From Streptomyces sp. NBC_00433 (GTDB lineage: Bacteria; Actinomycetota; Actinomycetes; Streptomycetales; Streptomycetaceae), in contig CP107926.1 in NCBI GenBank assembly GCA_036015235.1, forward strand, positions 1,550,001 to 1,614,000: a stretch of DNA of 64,000 nucleotides, given 5' to 3'. A program made the translations under genes and the position numbers. Below the pieces are notes generated by a model, which was not told the DNA's origin, did not search any database, and saw only the letters and a program-made list of their open reading frames with translations. The stretch's first letter is position 1. Every line of letters begins with the position of its first letter. Below are positions 46,161-55,085 of this stretch, piece after piece.

Positions 46161-46964
46161 ATGGTGACAGGAATAAACCTGAGCCTGATTGCGCTGCCAA
46201 CTGAATCGGAGGTCCCACCAGGGCCTCACCGTCAACTATTGATAGCCTTGCACGATCTTTATCGGCTAGCTGGATTTCCGAGCACCCGTGAGATCAGCAG
46301 GGTGATCGCCCGATCCGAGTTCGCTCGGGACTCCATGTCGCATCAGACCGTCGCCAATATTTTGACCGGCCGCCGTGTTCCGCGATGGCTTAAAGTGGAG
46401 GCGTTAGTAGACGGGTTCCTTACTCTCGCGAGACGCGAGACAACACCGTCCGAGATTGACCGCTTCCGGCGACTCTGGGAGTCGACGCACTTTTCCCTGG
46501 GGGAACATCCTGCGTCGATCCCTGAGCCTCCGCCCCATCGGGTCCCCCCAGCAGAGACGAGCCAAGAGACTGGCAGCAGTGAGCCGGTAGAACCCAGTTC
46601 GTCGAATTCCGAGGCAGCCCCGGGAGAGGGGCAGGTACTACTGGACGCGCCGGTCCATGATGGGAATGCACGTCAAACTATAATTGAACCGGCTAGATGG
46701 AACGGTCCCGAGATGTTCGATGTCTCCTTCCTTCCTGGGTTGTATAGCGTCCGAGTGAACCTTCGACACCCCATGGGGAATGAAATTTGGGAGATCATGG
46801 ACAAAATGCCTACGGAGGCGGGAAAGACTCTATCCCTCCTTCTGATCTCCTGGGCTTACATGGAAGATGAACTGCCTTCGGAGCGGGCCAGGGAAAGAAT
46901 CAAGAGTGCCCGAATCGATTGGAGTCGGTATGCGCGCCTGTTTGTGGAGCAGCTTCGCAGGTAG
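46161..46964 (+). CDS. HTH protein with uncharacterised C-terminal domain
   Basis: A 267-residue protein from ATG 46161, with a GGGGGG tract before the start. Residues 25-85 form an actinobacterial HTH module: HRQLLIALHDLYRLAGFPST, REISRVIARSEFARDSMSHQ, TVANILTGRRVPRWLKVEAL. Such modules precede diverse effector domains in actinomycetes. Residues 110-170 are a Pro/Ser/Glu-rich linker. Residues 180-267 form a compact domain with YSVRVNLRHPMGNEIWEIMD and EAGKTLSLLLISWAYMEDEL, somewhat like C-terminal segments found after GHKL-type ATPase domains elsewhere; this is only a resemblance. The local GC is visibly lower than in the neighbouring dnaE2 pieces (32 of 60 bases at 46201-46260). Function unknown; a regulatory or defence role is possible. 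Confidence 0.6.
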   Translation: MVTGINLSLIALPTESEVPPGPHRQLLIALHDLYRLAGFPSTREISRVIARSEFARDSMSHQTVANILTGRRVPRWLKVEALVDGFLTLARRETTPSEIDRFRRLWESTHFSLGEHPASIPEPPPHRVPPAETSQETGSSEPVEPSSSNSEAAPGEGQVLLDAPVHDGNARQTIIEPARWNGPEMFDVSFLPGLYSVRVNLRHPMGNEIWEIMDKMPTEAGKTLSLLLISWAYMEDELPSERARERIKSARIDWSRYARLFVEQLRR

Positions 46965-46973
46965 CACACCTAA

Positions 46974-47095
46974 TCATCGCTTCTCATCTGCGTCGATGGC
47001 GCGAGCGGCAATCTGAGAAAAAATGGGGATTCCTATAAAGGTCGGGCCATTTATGCGCTCTCGGTGTGCCTCGATATGGGCGAGTTTCTCTAGTA
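46974..47095 (-). pseudogene. C-terminal fragment of an unknown gene
   Basis: The minus strand reads LEKLAHIEAHRERINGPTFI, GIPIFSQIAARAIDADEKR and stops at 46974, 10 bases past the convergent HTH gene stop. The upstream part is cut near 47095, where base composition jumps back to very high GC. Family not recognised. Confidence 0.45.
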
Positions 47096-47367
47096 CGCCG
47101 CGACCTGGCGGTGGGCCATGACCGCTGCGGTCCGGGCCCACCCCGACGGCGCCCCGATCACCGCCGACGCCCGGCGCCGCGCCGGCCGCGCCCGCCACCA
47201 AGCCGCTCCGTGCGACACCCATCACGGACCGGCCGCCGCACCGGCCGCACCCGATTCGGCAGCGTCTGCGCCGGCGGCCGCGCCCAACAGGACACCGCAC
47301 CTGGTGGCGCACCGTGTGGATTGGCCTCCAGATCGACGGCATCCCCGTGCGGGTCTGGCACGCCGCA
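47096..47367. other. High-GC stretch between cassette and dnaE2
   Basis: One frame contains AMTAAVRAHPDGAPITADAR and another WWRTVWIGLQIDGIPVRVWH, each with plausible coding bias. They look like short pieces of lost genes. Nothing is identified. Confidence 0.3.
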
Positions 47368-48464
47368 GTCGGCGTATCTCAAGAGCCGGTATCCGGCGGC
47401 GCTGCTGGCCGGGCTGCTGGAGCACGACCCGGGGATGTGGCCCAAGCGGGTGGTCATCGCGGACTTCCGGCGCCACGGCGTGCCGGTACTGCCCGTCGAC
47501 GTCAACCGCTCCGCCGCGCGGTACCGGGTGGAGACGGTCAACGACACGTTCGGGGTGCGCCTGGCGCTGGCCGGGTGGCGCGGCATCACCGACCAGGAGG
47601 CGGCGCGGATCGAGGCCGGCCGGCCCTACCAGTCGCTGTCGGACTTCTGGCAGCGCGCCCGACCCTCGCGCCCGCTGGCCGAACGCCTCGCGGAGATCGG
47701 CGCGTTGACCGGCCTGCACGAGGCCGCGACGACCCGGCGCGACCTGCTGCTGCAGATCAACGAGCTGCACCGGCAGTCCCGGACCCGCAGTGCCCGGCCC
47801 GGCCAGGTGCCGATCGCCGACGGGCCCGTCGGCGGCGGCGAGCCGTCCGGGCTGCCGGAGATGACCGGCCGGGAGATCCTCGGCGCCCAACTGTCCGCCC
47901 TCGGCGTGGACGTCGACCAGCACCTGATGGTCCACCACCACCGCCTGCTGCGCGAGATCGGCGCCACCGACGCCGCCCACCTGGCCCGGATGCGGCCCGG
48001 GCAGCAGGTCCTCGTCGCAGGCGTGCGCTCTGCCACCCAGACCCCGCCGATCCCCTCGGGGAAGAGGGTGATCTTCCTGACCCCTCGAAGACGGCTCGGG
48101 CCTGGTCGACGTCGCCTTGTTCGAGGACTCCCACGAGCAGGTCGCGCACACCGTCTTCCACAGCGGGCTGCTGCTGGTGCGCGGCACCGTCCAGGCCCGC
48201 GGCACCCGCCGCACCGTCGTAGGCACGATGGCCTGGAACCTAGAGGAGATCGCCGCCGCCCGCCGCGACCACGGCCCCCAGGCCGCGCTCGACCTGCTCG
48301 GTGCCGGCCGGCCGACACCCACCCCGCCCCAGCCCGGCGGCCGCACCCTTGCCAATGGCACCGCCGGCGCCGAACTCCACCCCTACGCCGACCTCCGCCC
48401 CGCCGGGACCCGCTCCGCGGACCTCCAGCGCCTCGCCCACCGCTCACCGGGCAATGCCGGATGA
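47368..48464 (+). pseudogene. dnaE2: dnaE2 (error-prone DNA polymerase) C-terminal part
   Basis: It resumes with QSAYLKSRYPAALLAGLLEH, DPGMWPKRVVIADFRRHGVP, VLPVDVNRSAARYRVET and GLPEMTGREILGAQLSALGVD, then the OB-fold RPGQQVLVAGVRSATQTPPI. Near 48085 one extra base shifts the frame before EDGSGLVDVALFEDSHEQVA and the terminal LLLVRGTVQARGTRRTVVG. This is the fingers-to-OB end of DnaE2. Together with the missing N-terminus and the cassette it is a pseudogene. It is translationally coupled (ATGA) to the dinB-like gene, the mutasome gene order. Confidence 0.9.
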
Positions 48465-49012
48465 GCAGCCGGCAGCACATCGCGCATCTCCACCTGCACG
48501 GCGACCTGACCGAGGAACGCTACGCACACGTCCTGGACCTGCTGGCCGGCATCACCCCCACCGTCCACGCGGTCCCACCCGACGCCGTCCAGTGCGACCT
48601 GATCGGAGCGGTCCGGTTCTTCGGCAAGGACGCCTTCGCGATCCTGCAGATGGCCCGGATGCGCATCGCCGCCCACATCGACAACATCCAGACCAGCGCG
48701 GGCCTCGGCCCCAACCGCATGATCGCCGCCATGGCCGCCGCCGCAGCACCGCCCGGACAGGCCGTCCACGTGGCCGGCGGCCCGGAGAAGGCCACGCTGT
48801 GGCTGCGCCCCCGCCCTATCGCCGCGCTGCCCGGCGTCGGCAAGGCCACCTTCAATGTCTTGGACCGGTACGGCGTGCGCACCATCGGCCAGATCGCCGA
48901 CCTGCCCCCCGCCACACTCCAGCGCATCCTCGCAGCGGCACCGGCACGGCTGCTCGCCGAACGGGCCGCGGACACGACCCCCGCCCGGCCACCGCGACCG
49001 AACCCTGCGGGT
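48461..49012 (+). pseudogene. Y-family DNA polymerase (DinB/ImuB-like), 3' truncated
   Basis: From ATG 48461, overlapping the dnaE2 stop, it reads HIAHLHLHGDLTEERYAHVL, DAVQCDLIGAVRFFGKDAFA, TSAGLGPNRMIAAMAAAAAPP, IAALPGVGKATFNVLDRYGV, RTIGQIADLPPATLQRIL. This is the palm/fingers and first HhH region of an ImuB/DinB-type protein. At 49013 an IS left end replaces the little-finger domain. In SOS mutagenesis ImuB partners DnaE2, which explains the operon. The usual D-x-D/E catalytic residues are not evident (MSSRQHIAHLHLHG, no D-x-D), as in ImuB. Confidence 0.82.
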
Positions 49013-49710
49013 GCCGATAATTCATCCGCGCAGATCACAGTATTGATCGCCTGCCTGCCTTCCCCGGGGCATGAGCGGCATCATGATCTGTCGTGCTGCT
49101 ACGCCTGGCCTACCTCACCGCGACCAACGCCTTCGCGTTCCGGCGCCTGCTGACGGTGAGCGACCGTGACAAGGACATCGAGATTCTTACGCTCCGACAC
49201 CAACTCCTCGTCCTGCAACGCCAGGTCAGCAAACCTGCCTTCACCGACACCGACCGCGCCGTCCTCGCCGGCCTGCTCCACCACCTGCCCAAAGACAAGC
49301 TGCGCCATCTACAGCTGCTGGTACACCCCGACACGATCCTGCGCCGGCACCGCAACCTCCTCAAACGGCAGCATGCCGCGACCTGCGTACCGAGGCATCG
49401 CGGACACCCGCCCGCAGCCCGCTCGATCCGCGCCCTGGTCCTGCGCCTCGCCCGCGAGGACTCCTCGTGGGGATATCGCCGCATCCACGGCGAACTCACC
49501 GCCCTCGGAATCAAGGTCGCGGCCTCCACCGTCCGGGAAATCCTCAAAGAACAGGGCATCCCACCCGCTCCCGAACGCCAGAACACCACGTGGGCCGACT
49601 TCCTGCGCAGCCAGGCAGGCTCCCTGCTCTCCTGCGACTTCTTCGAAACTCGCACGCTGACCGGAGCACACCTGTACGTCTTCGCAGTCATCGAGCACTC
49701 CACCCGGCTC
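49013..49710 (+). pseudogene. Integrase-type IS transposase, N-terminal half
   Basis: It has the same left end as 20568 and the longest N-terminal coding part in the window: LLRLAYLTATNAFAFRRLLT, RDKDIEILTLRHQLLVLQRQ, WGYRRIHGELTALGIKVAAST, ILKEQGIPPAPERQNTTWAD and CDFFETRTLTGAHLYVFAVI, EHSTR. It stops at about 49710, where an ISAs1 transposase begins. The copy at 37247 has the complementary C-terminal half. Confidence 0.9.
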
Positions 49711-49711
49711 G

Positions 49712-50531
49712 GCGCCGCGGTGGGCGATCGCGGTGGACGGCAAGGCTCTGTCCGGCTCCGCGCACCGCCAGCAGCGCCACCGGCACCTGCTGTCCGCTGT
49801 CACCCACGCCCCCGCCGTCACCCTGGCCCAGCGTGAGGTGGGGGCCAAGACCAACGAGACGGCCGCCTTCCGCCCGCTGCTGGAACCACTCGAACTGGCC
49901 GGCACCGTGGTCACCTTCGACGCCCCGCACAGCGTCAAGGACCAGGTGCGCTGGCTGGTGCAGGAGAAGAAGGCCCACTACATCGCGGTGATCAAGGGCA
50001 ATCAGCCGACCGCGTCGGCGCAGCTCAAGACGCTGCCGTGGGAGAAGGTGCCCGTGGCGCACACCGTCTCCCACGCCGGGCACGGGCGGCGGGAGTCCCG
50101 CTCGCTCAAGACCAGGGCCATCGCGGCAAACCTGGGCGGGATCGCCATCCCCGAAGCACGGCTGGCGCTACGCATCCCCCGGCGCCGACAGGAGTCCGGC
50201 AAGCGACAGACCCGGGAGACCGTCTACGCCGTCACCAGCCTCGACACCCACCAGGCCAGCCCTGCCGACCTGGGCGGATACGTGCGCTGGCACTGGGGAA
50301 TCGAAAATTCAAGCCACCACGTCAGAATGTGACCTTCGCCGAGGACACCTCCACCGTCCACACCGGCAGCGCGCCGCGGGCGATGGCCTCCTTGCGGAAC
50401 CTGGCCATCGGCAGGCTACGACTGTTGGGAGCGATAACATCGCCAAGACCACCCGAGCGATCCGGAACGCACCCGAACACGCCCTCTGGATCTGGGGCAC
50501 CACCGGCAACCCACCCCTACCCGGAACTTGA
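49712..50531 (+). pseudogene. ISAs1-family transposase, truncated and frameshifted
   Basis: The product starts within the catalytic domain: AIAVDGKALSGSAHRQQRHR, HLLSAVTHAPAVTLAQREVG, AKTNETAAFRPLLEPLELAG, VVTFDAPHSVKDQVRWLVQE, KKAHYIAVIKGNQPT and VRWHWGIEN. After frameshifts near 50325 and 50435 the C-terminus FAEDTSTVHTGSAPRAMASL, RNLAIGRLRLLGA and IAKTTRAIRNAPEHALWIWG continues to a stop. The N-terminal domain is missing. Confidence 0.9.
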
Positions 50532-50578
50532 ATCCGCCCTGCCGTCAGAGACCACAAGATCGCGTGACGAGACCCGTC

Positions 50579-50704
50579 ATGGCGTGGCGGGGGGCGGGGA
50601 CGGACAACCTGATCTGGTGGTCCCAGTTCAACGGGACCTCCTGGTCCGCCCAACAGGCACTGACCGACCGTCGCACCGACGGATCGCCGGCCATGGGTTA
50701 CTGA
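50579..50704 (+). pseudogene. Beta-propeller lectin repeat, orphan fragment
   Basis: A 41-residue frame MAWRGAGTDNLIWWSQFNGT, SWSAQQALTDRRTDGSPAMG, Y corresponds to one blade of PLL-type or tectonin-like secreted propellers (W-R-G-x-G-x-D-x-x-I-W-W-S-x-F-x-G). It is probably the end of a lost secreted protein, because the other blades and signal peptide are absent. Confidence 0.55.
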
Positions 50705-50889
50705 CCGGTGTCGCCCTCTGCAGGCCGGTCGAGGGAAGCAACTGCCAAAGCGCTGGGGCGGTCTGCCGAGGTCGGCAGCATGCTCACCTCGGCGAGGGAT
50801 AGCGCAACACCTGTTGCACCCGATAACGTCCTCGGTACTGCTGCTGAGCTGCGCCGATTCACCTTAGAGCCTTGGGCAACACCGACCGG

Positions 50890-51310
50890 CCCCAAAGAAG
50901 CTCGCACTCGACGGCGACGTCGCCTTCGATGGCGAGCTGATCGTGTGGGACAACAACCGGCTGGCGTTCGAACGGCTCCAAGGCCGGCTCAACCGTTCAG
51001 CCACGGCAACGTCGCAGCTAGCCGAACAGTGGCCCGCCCACTTCGTGCCTTCGATCTCTTGCGCCGCGGCGTCGACCTCACCAGGCAGCCCTACACCGCC
51101 CGCCGCGCAGCCCTGGTACAGCTCTTCGCAGAACAGAGCCTGGGTCCGCGCCTGGCGCTGTGTCCCTCAACCACCTATCCGGCGACCGCCGCCGAATGGC
51201 TGACGTGGTCCTCGGTCGGTATGGAAGGCCTGGTCTTCAAATCCCTTCGGCAACCGTATCTGGGTGGCAGGCGGGGATGGCGGAAGTACCGCTCGCGGGC
51301 GAGTGCAGAG
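50890..51310 (+). pseudogene. ATP-dependent DNA ligase fragment
   Basis: One frame gives LALDGDVAFDGELIVWDNNR, LAFERLQGRLNRSATAT. After a frameshift near 51045, AFDLLRRGVDLTRQPYTARR, AALVQLFAEQ, SSVGMEGLVFKSLRQPYLGG and RRGWRKYRSR follow. These are motifs III, IIIa, IV and V of LigD/LigC-type adenylating domains. The catalytic Lys motif (E-x-K-x-D-G) and the OB domain are missing. It lies 2 kb from the mutasome relic, but the two are not obviously from one operon. Confidence 0.85.
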
Positions 51311-51462
51311 GCGGTGTTCCCTGTCAAGTTCTTGTGTTCAACTCTGCAGGATGCAGCTGGTGAGTCGCGCACTGCCCAACGGAGGTGGTGCGTGTGTGCC
51401 AGCCAAGGGTGACTCCTGAACCGAGGAAGGTTCGGGGAGGCCAAGATCGGATAGCCCCCTGC

Positions 51463-51703
51463 CAATGCCGTGGTGCTCTGGACCACGCGGTACATCGACG
51501 CCGCCGTCGCCCAGCTCTGTGCCGAGGGCGACGAGATCCCGGGCGAGGACGTGGCCCGGCTCTCCCCGCTCAAGCACAAGAATTTGAACGTCCTGGGCCG
51601 CTACAGCTTCACCGCCTCCACCCCGGCCGGCGGCGGCCTGCGGCCGCTGCGCGACCCGGACGCAGCCGGGCTCGACGAGGACGACGAGGACGACGAGGAG
51701 TAG
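51463..51703 (+). pseudogene. Tn3-family transposase C-terminal fragment
   Basis: NAVVLWTTRYIDAAVAQLCA, EGDEIPGEDVARLSPLKHKN, LNVLGRYSFTASTPA is the conserved end of Tn3 TnpA (N-A-V-x-L-W-N-T-x-Y and L-S-P-L-x-x-x-H-I-N-x-x-G-R-Y). It then has an acidic tail, DEDDEDDEE. The preceding 900 residues and terminal repeats are absent. Confidence 0.85.
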
Positions 51704-51801
51704 GCGGCGTCAGCCGGCCCAGCCTGCCCGGCGGGGGCAGTGTCGGCCGGAGGAAATAGGAGGGTGCTACCAGTAGAGCGCTCAGTCGTTTCGGTCTTGG
51801 T

Positions 51802-52740
51802 CTAACTGGTATGGGTCATGTCGAGGACGATCTTTCCCCGTCGGGGCGGTCGTGCGGCTGTCTCGTGTGCCTGTGCTGCCTGATGGGCCGGGTAGGTGTC
51901 CCGGACTGGAACACGGAAGCGGCCCCGGTCGGCGAGTGCTGTGGCTGACGTGAGTCCGTGGACGCCGTCGGGCTGGCCGCCGATGCGGCCCATGGACAGC
52001 CGAACTCCGTAGGTTGAAGCCTTGAAGTCGGCCAGTGTGACGACGCTGTCCGCGGTACCGGTCAGTTCGATCAGTTCACTCAGCGATCCGGCCCCCGCGA
52101 CGTCGAGTGCCCGGTCGACCGGAGCGGCGGTCAGCGCGCGGATCCGGGCGGGCAGACTGTGCCCGTAGTCCACTGGTTCCACCCCCAGTTCCCTGAGGAA
52201 CGGGTGGCTGTCGGGGCGTGCGGTGCCGATCACGCGGGCGCCGCGTGCCACCGCAAGCTGCACGGCAATGCTGCCGACGCCGCCGGCCGCACCGTCGACC
52301 AGCAGTGTCGTGTTCTCCTTGATGTCGAGCAGGTCCAGGGCGCGGGTTGCGGTCTCGATGCCAGTGCCCGCCGCGCCGGCTTCGGCCCACGTCATGCCGT
52401 GTGGTTTATGCGCCCAGAAGTCCAGGACCGCGTACTGCGCGCTCGCGCCGCCCAGCCGTGCGACGTCGACCGCGCCGAAGACCTCGTCACCGACGGCGTA
52501 GTCCATTACCCCGGCGCCGATCTCGTCGATCACTCCGGCGGCATCGACGCCGGGAATGTGCGGCAGGTCGAGGTTCTTGCTCATGGGGGACGAGCCGGCG
52601 CGCAGTCCGAGGTCGACGGGTGAGACGGCCGCGGTCCTGACGGCGATCCGCACCTGGTGAGGACCGGGGTGCGGCTCGGGCGCGGGGCCCAGGGTCAGGA
52701 CCTCGGGCGGGCCGAACCGCTGGAACTGCACAGCAAACAT
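51802..52740 (-). CDS. Medium-chain NADP-dependent oxidoreductase
   Basis: The product is 312 residues from the ATG at 52740, preceded by GGAGAGGTGATC. It begins MFAVQFQRFGPPEVLTLGPA, with PGVDAAGVIDEIGAGVMDYA, TTLLVDGAAGGVGSIAVQLA (cofactor loop) and PPRRGKIVLDMTHT at the end. No zinc ligands are visible, so it is a quinone or enone reductase type. It is divergent from the TetR gene at 52844, which very probably represses it. This is the third regulator/MDR unit in the window. Confidence 0.92.
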   Translation of the reverse strand: MFAVQFQRFGPPEVLTLGPAPEPHPGPHQVRIAVRTAAVSPVDLGLRAGSSPMSKNLDLPHIPGVDAAGVIDEIGAGVMDYAVGDEVFGAVDVARLGGASAQYAVLDFWAHKPHGMTWAEAGAAGTGIETATRALDLLDIKENTTLLVDGAAGGVGSIAVQLAVARGARVIGTARPDSHPFLRELGVEPVDYGHSLPARIRALTAAPVDRALDVAGAGSLSELIELTGTADSVVTLADFKASTYGVRLSMGRIGGQPDGVHGLTSATALADRGRFRVPVRDTYPAHQAAQAHETAARPPRRGKIVLDMTHTS

Positions 52741-52843
52741 GATCACCTCTCCCGCCCGGAGTCTCCGGGCGCTTCGATGAGGTAAACATCTTTCCGGAGC
52801 ACCTGTTCCACTTCGGGAGCAACTGAGAGGGACGCGGAGAAAA

Positions 52844-53410
52844 GTGACTCGGAAAGTCAGGGCCGACGCGACCGACAACCATGCACACATCGTTGCGACC
52901 GCCCGTCAGGCCATCGCCGCGGAGGGTGTGGACCTTCCCATGCGCGAGATCGCGCGGCGTGCCGGCCTGGGCATCGCGACGCTGTACCGGCACTTCCCCA
53001 CCCGCACGGAATTGGTCAGCGCGGCCCTTGCCGGGGACGTGGCGGCCTGCCGGGCTGACATGCAGGCCGCACTGGCGGAGCCGGACGCCTGGACCGCGCT
53101 CAGCGGAGTCATCCGCCAGTTCGCGGAACACCAGATCCGGGCCCCCGGCCTCAATGAGGCCCTGCTGGGCTCACACACGGCAGGCGACGCGTTCCACAAC
53201 GACCGGCGGGCCCACGCCGCAGCACTGGAACAACTCGTCGCCCGCGCACACCAGCAGCGGGTCCTGCGGCGAAAGACCTCCGTCACAGACGTCCGCGTAT
53301 GCCTGATGGCGATCTCCTCGCTGCGCCCCACGCAGGCCAATCGACGGCCCGATGCGATCCGCACCTTGCTGGGTCTGCTTTTGACGGGACTGCACTCGCC
53401 CGATCACTGA
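52844..53410 (+). CDS. TetR-family transcriptional regulator
   Basis: The product is 188 residues from a GTG at 52844. DNA-binding domain: NHAHIVATARQAIAAEGVDL, PMREIARRAGLGIATLYRHF, PTRTELVSAAL. The C-terminal half (FAEHQIRAPGLNEALLGSHT) fits SbtR-like TetR_C domains. It is divergent from the MDR gene with a 103-bp gap; I see no strong palindrome there. A role in sensing an electrophilic or aromatic compound is inferred from the partner enzyme. Confidence 0.93.
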   Translation: MTRKVRADATDNHAHIVATARQAIAAEGVDLPMREIARRAGLGIATLYRHFPTRTELVSAALAGDVAACRADMQAALAEPDAWTALSGVIRQFAEHQIRAPGLNEALLGSHTAGDAFHNDRRAHAAALEQLVARAHQQRVLRRKTSVTDVRVCLMAISSLRPTQANRRPDAIRTLLGLLLTGLHSPDH

Positions 53411-53786
53411 ACTGCCGAGGGCTCAGGCCGCGCCGCGCCCCTGCCCTCCACCGTAAGCGGCCATCGGTCGAGGGCATAAGTCGGCTTCGGTAGGAACACC
53501 GGAACGAAAACCGGCGCTACCTGGCAGCCTCGGGCCATGGGCGTCACGCACGGTCATTCTCACAAATGTTCCGGCGCCGAGGCCCGGCAGAGTCCGGTGG
53601 CGGGCGGAGCCGGGCAGCAGGCTCACGCAGACCCGACCTCGCCCGGCATGGCCGGCGGGCCAGATCACGGTCCGGTCGTCAACTCCTTGGACCCTGGGCT
53701 CGCCGTGCGGGGGGGGGCCGATCCGGTCCCTGGCCGGCGTACGGGTTCGCTCATGGGCTGCTGCAGCACTACTTCGTTCTGCGCGT
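53411..53786. other. Intergenic stretch with a G-run
   Basis: No gene recognised. A run of nine to ten G lies near 53708-53717, which may be slippage-prone. Confidence 0.35.
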
Positions 53787-54695
53787 CTACCGTCGCCCGT
53801 GCGCACTGCGGAGTTTCCCGTATCGGACGACAGCTTGCGGGCTGGCTGTGCGCACCCACAGCGGCGCTCCGATGAGAATCTGGCCTGCTCCCTCGCAGGG
53901 GTCGCCTCGAAGGTCCCAACGCTGCGGATCCACCCGGACATGGGTATAAATATGGGCCAGCCATTCGGCTTGTTCGGCCCGCCCGAGAGAATACCCCCTG
54001 GCCCATGGGCGGCTCTCATGGTCTGTTTCCGAATCCGTTCCTTGCGCAACAGCGATTTTCAGGATTTCGAGCGACCGGGATTCTTCATCGTCCCACTGCG
54101 ATGTGTTCCGGGTGCCCCTGCTCTCAAGTAGTTCAGCGACGGCATACCAAGCGGACGAGTACCAGCCCGTATCGATGGCATCCGATCGCCGAAATCCGGC
54201 CAGATTGTCCAGGCTCCCGAAGAGGATCAGGTCGACCCGCTCCCCACTCGTGCTACTTGTGGCGATGTGGAGCATGACGCCCTTGTCCGCCTGGGGCCCT
54301 CCCAGGAATCGCGCGAAGTCCACCCTCCCCACCCCCTGGGCGAAGTGAGCGGGAGGAGGAGATTCAAAGGCAACATTTGCCTGATGGATGACCGCACGCA
54401 TCACCTTGCGGGCGATCTCCCGCCGGTCGTGGTCCTGGCCACCCGTCGGGGAGAACTCCATCTGGGGCGCCGGAATGCCGGCGATCGTTCCCGGGGTCTT
54501 CACCGATGTGGGATACCAGGACCGGGTGAGGGAGATTCCGTTGTCTTCGGCCAGTTCTCGGACCGAGCGGTCGGACCAGTACAGGTACCGTGCGAGATCG
54601 TTCCTCTGCCGGCGGAGACCTCTCGCGAGAGGAAACCGGAGGGAGATGTGCCCAAAGATCGCCAGGAAGAAACGTAGGATGACGAAAAAAGCCAT
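53787..54695 (-). CDS. Hypothetical membrane-anchored protein
   Basis: A 302-residue protein from ATG 54695. Residues 1-20 (MAFFVILRFFLAIFGHISLR) are a hydrophobic anchor with few charges. The next part, LARYLYWSDRSVRELAEDNG, resembles the start of the actinobacterial SAVMC3_10250/DUF7019-type proteins, followed by a mixed alpha/beta region (FLGGPQADKGVMLHIATSST, VDLILFGSLDNLAGF) that also fits. The last 60 residues are less regular. I am unsure of the family, and no function is known. It stands alone, next to an IS5-type element. Confidence 0.6.
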   Translation of the reverse strand: MAFFVILRFFLAIFGHISLRFPLARGLRRQRNDLARYLYWSDRSVRELAEDNGISLTRSWYPTSVKTPGTIAGIPAPQMEFSPTGGQDHDRREIARKVMRAVIHQANVAFESPPPAHFAQGVGRVDFARFLGGPQADKGVMLHIATSSTSGERVDLILFGSLDNLAGFRRSDAIDTGWYSSAWYAVAELLESRGTRNTSQWDDEESRSLEILKIAVAQGTDSETDHESRPWARGYSLGRAEQAEWLAHIYTHVRVDPQRWDLRGDPCEGAGQILIGAPLWVRTASPQAVVRYGKLRSAHGRR

Positions 54696-55085
54696 AGCGA
54701 TATCCTTTCACCGAAGAAACAGGTGAGGGCGGAACAGCATGCTGCTCAGCCCGGTCAATAACGACGACGGGACCGAGCTTCATGCCGACGCTGAAGACTC
54801 AGGCGGTGCTCAAGGCTGCTTGGCTCAGCCTTCTCCTGCTGGCGGTACAGGTACTGCGTTCGCCGCCCTCCTATAGAGGGCCAGAAGGCGATCCACTGTC
54901 GGGCACGAACCGGAGTACGTCGGCCGTACTCCGTATGCCTGACCGCGTGGCGGTGTTTTTTCCGAGCGAGGGTTGCTCTCCCCCGGCGGGTGACGTAGAG
55001 GCTACCTCCTGCCACGGAGTTCGCCAACCTGCCCTGAACGTCGCGTAGTTCCGCGCCAGTCCAGCTCGCTGCCGTATATCCGCAG
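54696..55085. other. Stretch before the IS5-type element
   Basis: No gene recognised. A 43-codon frame starts at 54739 (MLLSPVNNDDGTELHADAED), but without support. Confidence 0.3.
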
